A DNA stretch of 64,000 nucleotides, taken from positions 124,001-188,000 of the forward strand of contig NZ_SMFU01000011.1 of the NCBI RefSeq assembly GCF_004339595.1. Direction: 5' to 3'. Each line of letters starts with the position of its first letter. Within the stretch, counting starts at the first letter, position 1. The position numbers and the translations under genes are program-made. This DNA comes from Marinobacterium mangrovicola (lineage in GTDB: Bacteria > Pseudomonadota > Gammaproteobacteria > Pseudomonadales > Balneatricaceae). Positions 28,454 to 35,056 of this stretch are shown in pieces. The notes below the pieces were generated by a model, which saw only the letters and a program-made list of their open reading frames with translations, ran no database searches and had not been told where the DNA came from.

Positions 28454-29146
28454 TTAGCCCGCGTAGGCGTAACTGCAGCGCTTGCTGGTATACAATCCGG
28501 CCCGCACCAGCGATTCCAGCATCAGCGTGCCGATTCGCACGCCATCGATAACCGGGATTCCCAGTGCCTGCTGCAGCATCGGCTGCTGGGTAGTCAGGCC
28601 CGCGCAGCCCAGTACCAGTACTTCTGAGCCGTCCTGGTTGATTACCGTTTCAGCACGGCGGATCAGTTTGTCGAGCAGCTTGGGATCGTCACTGTGTTCC
28701 AGATCCAGCACCGGCATCTGCAGCGCGTGAACGCCCAGGCAGTGATCGGCAAAGCCGTAGCTGCGCGCATTCGCCTCCAGAATCCGCACCGACTTTTGCT
28801 GTGCGGTGAGGATGGTGAAGCCGCAGCCGAGCAGGCTGGCCGCGTGCATGGCGGCTTCGCCGATCCCCATCACCGGGCCATTGGCGCGCTCACGGGCGCC
28901 TTGCAGCGCCGTGTCGTCGGCGCAGGCGATCAGGTAGGCATCACAGCCGAGCGCTTCGCCTTCGGCAACGCGCTGCACCACCCCTGCCGCGGCGATAGCA
29001 CCGTCGTAGAAGCCTTCAATGCTGGCAACGCCTGCGCCGGCGCAAACGGCATCGATCTGGGTCAGGTCGGTGACCGAGCGACAGCTCTCGGCGATCATCT
29101 CGGTCATTGTCTGACTGTCATTGGGATTAATTACACGCAGCTTCAT
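28454..29146 (-). CDS. Asp/Glu/hydantoin racemase family protein
   Basis: The 230-residue protein has two cysteine-bearing motifs expected for cofactor-independent racemases of this family: YLIACADDTAL (about residue 75) and VLVLGCAGLTTQQ (about residue 180). The opening LRVINPNDSQTMTEMI is typical of hydantoin and allantoin racemases. It sits 56 nt after the last permease gene of an ABC importer and is likely in that operon, so the importer may bring in its substrate or a precursor. Allantoin, a hydantoin or an amino acid derivative are candidates; sequence alone cannot choose. Confidence 0.88.
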   Translation of the reverse strand: MKLRVINPNDSQTMTEMIAESCRSVTDLTQIDAVCAGAGVASIEGFYDGAIAAAGVVQRVAEGEALGCDAYLIACADDTALQGARERANGPVMGIGEAAMHAASLLGCGFTILTAQQKSVRILEANARSYGFADHCLGVHALQMPVLDLEHSDDPKLLDKLIRRAETVINQDGSEVLVLGCAGLTTQQPMLQQALGIPVIDGVRIGTLMLESLVRAGLYTSKRCSYAYAG

Positions 29147-29202
29147 GGTTTTCGACTCTCACTTATTGTTGCCGGCACTTTTGGGTACCGGCTCTTTCTG
29201 CA

Positions 29203-30045
29203 TCAGGCGCTGGTGGGCGCCTTGCGTGCGCGGCTTTTACGAACCGCCCAGATCGAGATCAGGGCGGCGGAAATCAGCGTAAAGGAGAACAGGGTGGTCA
29301 GCGTCCCCAGGGCGTAGAGCACCGGCGTGGTCACGTTGGTGGTCATGCCGTAGATCTCCAGCGGCAGGGTGTTGAAGGTGCCGGCGGTCATCAGGGTGCG
29401 GGCAAACTCATCGTAGGAAAGCGTGAAGCCAAACAGGCAGACACCGATCAGGCTTGGCAGAATCAGCGGGAAAACGACCAGACGGAAGGTCTGCCAGGAG
29501 GTAGCGCCCATATCGATAGCGGCCGCTTCATAGCTTTTGTTGAAGCGGTTAAAGACCGCAAACATGATCAGCAGGCCGAAGGGCAGGGTCCAGGTCAGAT
29601 GCGCGCCAAAGGCGGAGCTGTACCAGCCCGGTGAAAGGCCGATACGGTCGAACATGATACCGATACCCAGGCTGATCAGGATCGACGGCAGGATCAGGCT
29701 CACCAGCGTCAGGTAGAACAGCACATTGCCACCCATGAAGCTGCGTCGGTAAGCCAGGCCCGCCAGCAGCGAGAAGACGGCGGTGCAGAGCATCACCGCG
29801 ATACCGAGCAGGATTGAGCGGGTCAGCGAGCCGCCGAAGTCACCCACCTGCTGCTCTTCAAACAGCTGGCGGAACCAGTGCAGCGACATACCGTTCATCG
29901 GGAAGGTGAGGCCACCATCGGGCCCCTGGAACGAGAGGATCGCGATGGTCGCCGTGGGGCCGTACAGAAAGATGATAAACAGCACAAAAATAATGGTCAG
30001 AGGGATGAATCCCGCCTTGCGCTTGGCCTTGTCCGGGGCTGCCAT
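29203..30045 (-). CDS. ABC importer permease (PotC-like)
   Basis: This 280-residue inner-membrane permease has six predicted helices and the ATPase-coupling loop with the EAA motif (SYEAAAIDMGATSWQTFRLVVFPLILP). It resembles the second permease of polyamine-type importers. It starts 2 nt after the first permease gene, with GGAG upstream. It works with the permease at 30048, the binding protein at 31021 and the ATPase at 32405. Confidence 0.93.
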   Translation of the reverse strand: MAAPDKAKRKAGFIPLTIIFVLFIIFLYGPTATIAILSFQGPDGGLTFPMNGMSLHWFRQLFEEQQVGDFGGSLTRSILLGIAVMLCTAVFSLLAGLAYRRSFMGGNVLFYLTLVSLILPSILISLGIGIMFDRIGLSPGWYSSAFGAHLTWTLPFGLLIMFAVFNRFNKSYEAAAIDMGATSWQTFRLVVFPLILPSLIGVCLFGFTLSYDEFARTLMTAGTFNTLPLEIYGMTTNVTTPVLYALGTLTTLFSFTLISAALISIWAVRKSRARKAPTSA

Positions 30046-30047
30046 GA

Positions 30048-30902
30048 TTACAGCTCCTTCTTGATGTTGATGAAACGGAACATGATGCTGAGCATGATCA
30101 GCACGGTGATCAGCAGCACCACCGCGCCCGCTGCGGCGGCCGGGTATTGCAGCAGCGAGATCTCGTTGCGGATCAGCACGCCGACAGACGCGCTCAGGCC
30201 GCCGCTCATCAGGCTGACGGTGATGAAGTCGCCCATCACCAGGGTGACCACAAAGATGGAGCCGATGGCGATACCCGATTTACACAGCGGCACCACCACC
30301 TGAAAGATGGTCTGGAAGGCGCTGGCGCCGGCATCGATGGAGGCCTCGATCAGGTTGCGGTCGATACGCATCATCGAGTTGAAGATCGGTACCACCATGA
30401 ACAGGGTGTAAAGGTGAACGAACGCCAGGATCACGGCGAAGTCGCTGTAGAGCAGCCATTCGATCGGCGCGTCGATCAGGTTGATCTCCTGCAGGGTCGA
30501 GTTGACCAGTCCGTTGCGCCCGAGCAGCGGAATCCAGGAGATCATGCGAATAATATTGGAGGTCAAAAAGGGCACGGTGCAGAGCACAAACAGTACGCTC
30601 TGCAGCAGCGGACTTCTGATATAGAAGGCCAAGTAATAGGCGACGGTAAAGCCCAGCGTCAGGGTGATCAGCCAGGAAGTGATCGCGAAGAAGAACGTCT
30701 TCAGGTAGGCGCTCAGCGTGACGCTCGAGGTAAGCAGGAACTCGTAGTTTTCAAAGATGAAGTCGGGTAGCAGCTGATAGGCGTTGTAGTCCCAGAAGCT
30801 GACGATCACTATCGTCGCAACGGGGAACAGCAGAAACAGCAGAATCACCAGCGCCAAAGGCGTGACCTGCAGGTAGCTGGGGTTGGCGGTCAGAAAACGC
30901 AT
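30048..30902 (-). CDS. ABC importer permease (PotB-like)
   Basis: The 284-residue permease opens with a membrane helix (LQVTPLALVILLFLLFPVATIVIVSFW). It carries the coupling loop NLIEASIDAGASAFQTIFQVVVPLCKSGI, matching the first permease of spermidine/putrescine-type systems. A hairpin and small tandem repeats separate it from the binding-protein gene, a layout often seen where the binding protein must be made in excess. Substrate is unknown. Confidence 0.93.
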   Translation of the reverse strand: MRFLTANPSYLQVTPLALVILLFLLFPVATIVIVSFWDYNAYQLLPDFIFENYEFLLTSSVTLSAYLKTFFFAITSWLITLTLGFTVAYYLAFYIRSPLLQSVLFVLCTVPFLTSNIIRMISWIPLLGRNGLVNSTLQEINLIDAPIEWLLYSDFAVILAFVHLYTLFMVVPIFNSMMRIDRNLIEASIDAGASAFQTIFQVVVPLCKSGIAIGSIFVVTLVMGDFITVSLMSGGLSASVGVLIRNEISLLQYPAAAAGAVVLLITVLIMLSIMFRFINIKKEL

Positions 30903-30915
30903 CTAACTTTTTCTC

Positions 30916-30970
30916 CGAAATACGGGCTCACTGAACTATAGGCTCACGGAAATACAGGCTCACTGAAACA
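30916..30970. repeat. Imperfect short tandem repeats after the binding-protein gene
   Basis: GAAATACGGGCTCACTGAAC, CTATAGGCTCACGG and GAAATACAGGCTCACTGAAA follow one another: three variants of one unit of roughly 19 nt. The middle copy is shorter. They sit between the binding-protein and permease genes. Confidence 0.6.
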
Positions 30971-30984
30971 GGAGGCGGAACAGT

Positions 30985-31004
30985 GGGGGCGATGACTCGC
31001 CCCC
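30985..31004. terminator. Intercistronic GC hairpin
   Basis: GGGGGCG pairs with CGCCCCC across a 6-nt loop, 17 nt after the binding-protein stop (read on the minus strand). It has no T tract. It is likely an mRNA 3'-end stabiliser or partial attenuator that favours binding-protein expression. Confidence 0.6.
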
Positions 31005-31020
31005 GTGGATCATGGCGCTA

Positions 31021-32361
31021 TCAGGACGCGATAAACTCGTTCCACTTGCGAACCATGTATTTGTTCTCATCCATGACGGAGTTCCAGCAGGCGACCGCGC
31101 CCATGCGATCCCAGTAGGAGCCGCCATCACGCACGGCACCGGCAGTTTCCATCACCTTGCCATCGGGGCTGAGGATATCGCCCTGGGCCGGTTTGCCTTC
31201 GATCCAGTAGCCCCACTCGTCGGCGCTCATGTGCTCCTTGGAGGTGGACGGCGCGGCGGAGTAGTAACCCTGACGGTTCAGGTAAGCGCCGACCCAGCCG
31301 GACAGGTACCAGTCGATATATTCATAGGCGGCATCCAGCTCCAGACCAGAGAGGTGTTTGGCCAGGCCGATACCGCCGCCCCAGGCGCGGTAGCCTTCTT
31401 CCAGCGGCTGGTATTTGCACTCGATACCCTTGGCGCGCACGGCAGCCACGGCCGGTGACCACATGGACTGGATCACTACCTCGCCGGAAGACATCAGGTT
31501 CACCGACTCATCGAAGCTCTTCCAGAAGGCGCGGAACTGACCTTCGGACTTGGCGGCCTTGAGGATCTCGATGGTGGCGTCGATCTCTTCGCGGGTCATG
31601 TTGCCCTTGTTGGCGTACTGAATTTCTCCCATGGATTCGCAGATCATCGCCGCATCCATGATGCCGATGGACGGGATATTCAGGATCGAGGTCTTGCCCT
31701 TGAACGCCGGGTCCATGATGTCGCGCCAGTTGGTGATCGGGCGGCCCACCAGGTCCGGGCGGATGCCCAGGGTGTCGGCGTTGTAGATGGTCGGAATCAG
31801 CGTCATCCAGTTGGTCGGCTCGGAAGCGAACTGGACCGACTCCTTGCCCTCAACAAAGCCCACGGTGTGTGGCGCGGTGCCCTGGGCGATCTCGGAATCA
31901 TCATTCAGCTTGCCGGTGATAAACAGCTGGGAGATCTTGTCGAAGTTCTTCAGGCGCGAGGTGTCCATCGGCTGCATGGTGCCGGCCGGGAAGGTCTTTT
32001 TGCAGATCCAGTACTCGATATCGGCGATATCGAAGGAGCGCGGCTGAGTGACCACGCGCTGGGCCACGGCGTCGGAATCCAGTGCGGTCAGCTCCAGGTT
32101 GATCCCCAGGTCCTCTTTCGCCTTTTGCGAGATGGCGTTGAGGTTGGATACGCCGGTACCGAACTGGCGCAGGGTGATGTCCTTGATGTTCTGCGCCCAG
32201 ATCATCGGGAAGCCGGTGATGGCTCCAGAGCCCAGGGCAGCACCGCCCGCGACGCCGGCGGCCTTGATGAATCCGCGACGGCTCAGGCCGCTGCGCTCTT
32301 CCTTCGGTTCAGTACTGGCGCTCAGATTGTCCTTAAGGTCTTTCTTGTCATCGAAGCTCAT
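31021..32361 (-). CDS. ABC importer periplasmic binding protein (PotD-like, Tat signal)
   Basis: The 446-residue protein has a twin-arginine signal: SRRGFIKAAGVAGGAALGSG (about residues 27-46), after an unusually long charged leader. The mature part is a polyamine-type extracellular binding fold with VSNLNAISQKAKEDLGINLEL near the start and AWGGGIGLAKHLSGLELDAAYEYIDWYLSG near the end. The fold is that of the PotD/opine group; the ligand is not evident. Export in folded form through Tat is inferred from the signal. The ATG at 32361 follows GGAG. It is the second gene of the operon. Confidence 0.92.
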   Translation of the reverse strand: MSFDDKKDLKDNLSASTEPKEERSGLSRRGFIKAAGVAGGAALGSGAITGFPMIWAQNIKDITLRQFGTGVSNLNAISQKAKEDLGINLELTALDSDAVAQRVVTQPRSFDIADIEYWICKKTFPAGTMQPMDTSRLKNFDKISQLFITGKLNDDSEIAQGTAPHTVGFVEGKESVQFASEPTNWMTLIPTIYNADTLGIRPDLVGRPITNWRDIMDPAFKGKTSILNIPSIGIMDAAMICESMGEIQYANKGNMTREEIDATIEILKAAKSEGQFRAFWKSFDESVNLMSSGEVVIQSMWSPAVAAVRAKGIECKYQPLEEGYRAWGGGIGLAKHLSGLELDAAYEYIDWYLSGWVGAYLNRQGYYSAAPSTSKEHMSADEWGYWIEGKPAQGDILSPDGKVMETAGAVRDGGSYWDRMGAVACWNSVMDENKYMVRKWNEFIAS

Positions 32362-32404
32362 TATCGATCTCCAGTTTGATTTCTAAGATGCAAAGGTTTG
32401 CGAT

Positions 32405-33496
32405 TCAAAGGCCGGAAAAGGCGTCGCCGCCGGGCCGCAGGGGGTTAAGATCGGTGTGGCGCCAGCCCACAAAGGCGCGGTCGCCGGCATGCAGAGGCGA
32501 GGCGAGATAGTCCGCATCGCTCTGAAATACGGAAAGCCCGAGGCCGTCGCTGAACTGGCCTCGCAGGTGCACGTAACTGCCCTGATATTCCACCGATTCC
32601 ACCTTTAGCGGATCGGGCTGGGCGCTGTCGAAAGGTTCGCGGCTGATCCGAATATGGTCACAGCGCAGGGATACGCTGGCGCTGTTATCGGCTCCGGTCT
32701 CAAGGCTGCGATCCAGCGCGATGATGCGCTGTTTGCCGACACTCAGGCCGGAATCCGTCAGGGTGCCCTGAATGATGTTGTGACCGCCGATAAAGCTGGC
32801 GACAAAGCCGGTGCGAGGGCGGCTGAAGATGCCGATCGGCTCGTCCACCTGCTCGATATAGCCGTTATTCATCACCACCACCTGGTCGGCTAGCGCGAAC
32901 GCTTCTTCCTGGGAGTGGGTGACATGGATAAAGGTGATGCCCAGCTGCTGCTGGATATTCTTAAGCTCTGCCCGCATACGGGTGCGCAGGAAGGGGTCGA
33001 GCGCCGAGAGCGGCTCGTCCAGCAGAATCACTTCCGGCTGGTTGATCAGCGCGCGGGCCAGGGCGACGCGCTGCTGCTGACCGCCGGAGAGCTGCTCCGG
33101 GAAGGCTTCCGTGAACGTCTCCATGTTCACCAGCTTGAGCATCTCCAGTGCCCGCGCGTGACGTTCCTGTTTGCTGACGCCGGCGATCTTCAGGCTGAAC
33201 GCCACGTTATCCAGGCTGTTCAGGTGCGGGAACAGGGCGTAGTTCTGAAACATCAGCGCGGTACCGCGTTTGCGCGGTGGCAGCAGAGTAACGTTGCGGT
33301 TATTCATAAGAATGTCGCCTTCACTGACACTCTCATGGCCCGCAATCATCCGCAGGGTGGTGGATTTTCCGCAGCCACTCGGGCCAAGCAGACAGCAGTA
33401 GGAGCCGCCCTCGATGTGAAGATCGATATTCCTTACCGCGGTGCTTTCGCCGTAACGTTTTACGACGCCAACCAGTTCGACAGAGCCTTTCTTCAT
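32405..33496 (-). CDS. ABC importer ATPase (PotA-like)
   Basis: The 363-residue ATPase has Walker A GPSGCGKSTT, signature LSGGQQQR, Walker B VILLDEP and the switch histidine VTHSQEEAFALAD. A C-terminal TOBE-type regulatory domain with SLRCDHIRISRE follows. It drives the two permeases encoded downstream. The ATG at 33496 is preferred; a TTG 12 nt upstream lies inside a repeated candidate operator. No strong ribosome site precedes the ATG, since the operator-like repeat occupies that space. It is the first gene of the importer-racemase operon. Confidence 0.94.
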   Translation of the reverse strand: MKKGSVELVGVVKRYGESTAVRNIDLHIEGGSYCCLLGPSGCGKSTTLRMIAGHESVSEGDILMNNRNVTLLPPRKRGTALMFQNYALFPHLNSLDNVAFSLKIAGVSKQERHARALEMLKLVNMETFTEAFPEQLSGGQQQRVALARALINQPEVILLDEPLSALDPFLRTRMRAELKNIQQQLGITFIHVTHSQEEAFALADQVVVMNNGYIEQVDEPIGIFSRPRTGFVASFIGGHNIIQGTLTDSGLSVGKQRIIALDRSLETGADNSASVSLRCDHIRISREPFDSAQPDPLKVESVEYQGSYVHLRGQFSDGLGLSVFQSDADYLASPLHAGDRAFVGWRHTDLNPLRPGGDAFSGL

Positions 33497-33500
33497 AACT

Positions 33501-33526
33501 GTTAGCAATCCAAAATTGTTAGCAAT
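33501..33526. promoter_or_regulatory. Two direct copies of a candidate GntR operator
   Basis: The 9-mer GTTAGCAAT occurs at 33501-33509 and again at 33518-33526, 17 bp apart, immediately upstream of the importer operon start. Its reverse complement recurs at 33774, before the divergent GntR gene. Confidence 0.65.
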
Positions 33527-33773
33527 TTATTTCTATTGGATTGCGAGGGCTGTGCCACATCAGAGATCTATTGGATAAGCCGTTATTTTTGATCGATAAA
33601 AAATATTGAGCGCTGCGTTTGTTGTCTGATCGGTCAAAATATACCAAGCGATATTAATCACTTAGATTCCGCCTTCGTGCACCGTAAATGGCCTTTGTGC
33701 AACGATCTGGTGCATTTTTGCGTAATAGGCTGTTTCTGGGGCGGGTTGTTGGTTTCGATAAATTGGCGATAGA

Positions 33774-33797
33774 ATTGCTAACAATATTTTTAGCAGG
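33774..33797. promoter_or_regulatory. Candidate GntR operator upstream of its own gene
   Basis: ATTGCTAAC (33774-33782), followed about 8 nt later by TTTAGCA, forms an imperfect inverted repeat ending just before the regulator's ribosome site. It is the third copy of the 9-mer in about 280 bp. Repression of both directions by one regulator is the simplest reading. The rest of the 308-bp gap between the two genes holds no gene. Confidence 0.62.
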
Positions 33798-33804
33798 AGA
33801 GGTT

Positions 33805-34488
33805 ATGGGGACCCGGGCCCAGGTTGAAATCAAACGGATAGTAGAGCGCCTGGCGGATGCCATATCCGAGCATCGTTTACCGCCCGGCGCGCGGCTGACC
33901 GAAGCCAAACTGGTGGAAGTGCTGGGCGCCAACCGTAACCATGTCCGCGCCGCGTTGCAGAAACTGGCCTCGGAATACAAGGTGGTCACCATCGTGCCGA
34001 ACCGTGGCGCCTGCGTCGCCCAGCCGACGATTAAGGAGGCCAAGGATGTGTTTGCCGCCCGCGGTATTATCGAGCGCTCAATCGTCGAGCTGGCGATCGC
34101 CAATCTGACGGCGAAGAATCGCAACCGCCTGCTGAAACAGCTGGAAAAAGAGGATGGCGCCATCAAGCGTGGCGAGCGCCAGGAGATGATCCGTGAGTCG
34201 GGTAATTTTCACCGGGTGCTGGCGCAGGTTGCTGGCAATGAAGTGCTCGATGAACTGCTGGCGGGGCTGATTACCCGCACCTCGTTGATTATCGCGCTGT
34301 ATCAGGAAACGCCCAATGTGCAGTGTTCCATTGAGGAGCATCAGGCGTTGGTCGATGCCATTCTTGCCGGTGACAGGGGTCAGGCCCAGTACCTGATGGA
34401 TGAGCATATGGCCACGATTCAACGTTACCTGCTGCTGGATGAGCGCCCCGGTGAGGTGGATCTCCAGGCTGCACTCAGCGAGTCTTAG
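33805..34488 (+). CDS. GntR-family regulator (FCD type)
   Basis: The 227-residue regulator has an N-terminal winged helix (RLPPGARLTEAKLVEVLGANRNHVRAALQKLASEYKVV) and a C-terminal all-helical FCD ligand domain, with the histidines usual for metal-dependent effector binding (FHRVLAQVAGN, EEHQALVDAILAGD). The ATG at 33805 has AGGAGAGG upstream; an in-frame extension to the left is rejected because it lacks a ribosome site. It is divergent from the importer-racemase operon and probably controls it. It resembles regulators of purine-nitrogen catabolism such as HpxS, a weak hint towards a ureide ligand. Confidence 0.92.
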   Translation: MGTRAQVEIKRIVERLADAISEHRLPPGARLTEAKLVEVLGANRNHVRAALQKLASEYKVVTIVPNRGACVAQPTIKEAKDVFAARGIIERSIVELAIANLTAKNRNRLLKQLEKEDGAIKRGERQEMIRESGNFHRVLAQVAGNEVLDELLAGLITRTSLIIALYQETPNVQCSIEEHQALVDAILAGDRGQAQYLMDEHMATIQRYLLLDERPGEVDLQAALSES

Positions 34489-34889
34489 GCCATTCTTTCC
34501 GCACGCTGCTGGGGATTGAGGCAGTGCTGCTCCTCATGGGGTACTCCCGGCGCCAGAGTGCCATCGAGATAGTCGGTCAACGCCATCAGCGGCGCGATCT
34601 CCGCGGCGGTAATCAGCTCGGTGCCTCGCTCTGCCAGACGGCGGATGACGCCATCTCCGGCTGACCCCGCGATGGCTACATCCACCGCGTGCAGTGGATG
34701 CCGCTCGGGGTTGTCACTGACGTGCCATTCATGCAGGCAGCCGGTTTCGGTCAGGCGTATCTCCCAGGCGAGTTCCGGATGGGAGTCACCCTCGGTGACC
34801 TCATAAACATGCCAGAGTAACGCCCGTCCCGCGTGAGGGGCGACCTGTCCGCTGTCGTCTGTTGCTATAGCCACAAGCTTAGATTCCAT
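34485..34889 (-). CDS. NifX/NifB-C-terminal-like (DiNase FeMo-co) domain protein
   Basis: The 134-residue protein has the small domain found in NifX, NifY and the end of NifB: KLVAIATDDSGQVAPHAGRALLWHVYEV at the start and VDVAIAGSAGDGVIRRLAERGTELI later. In nitrogen fixers this domain carries FeMo-cofactor intermediates, but stand-alone members occur in non-fixers with unknown function. No nif genes are nearby. The ATG at 34889 follows AGGAGGG. Its 3' end overlaps the convergent GntR gene by 4 bp. Confidence 0.88.
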   Translation of the reverse strand: MESKLVAIATDDSGQVAPHAGRALLWHVYEVTEGDSHPELAWEIRLTETGCLHEWHVSDNPERHPLHAVDVAIAGSAGDGVIRRLAERGTELITAAEIAPLMALTDYLDGTLAPGVPHEEQHCLNPQQRAERMA

Positions 34890-35056
34890 CTGTTCCCTCC
34901 TGGTCAAGCTCGTCCTTAAACCTCCAGTCTAGCGAAGTTGTGAAAAACGTCGTTGATGCCGAGCAAAGTTGTGATCAACACAAAGTCAGCAGCTCGCCAC
35001 ACAAGTGTTATTCTTTAGCTAGTCAGTAGGATAAGGATGCCCTAAGGAATCGCTGC

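Noticed and set aside
30916-30970. Short spaced repeats considered as a CRISPR remnant
   Set aside because: Units are under 20 nt, imperfect, and have no spacers of constant length; no cas genes are in the window.
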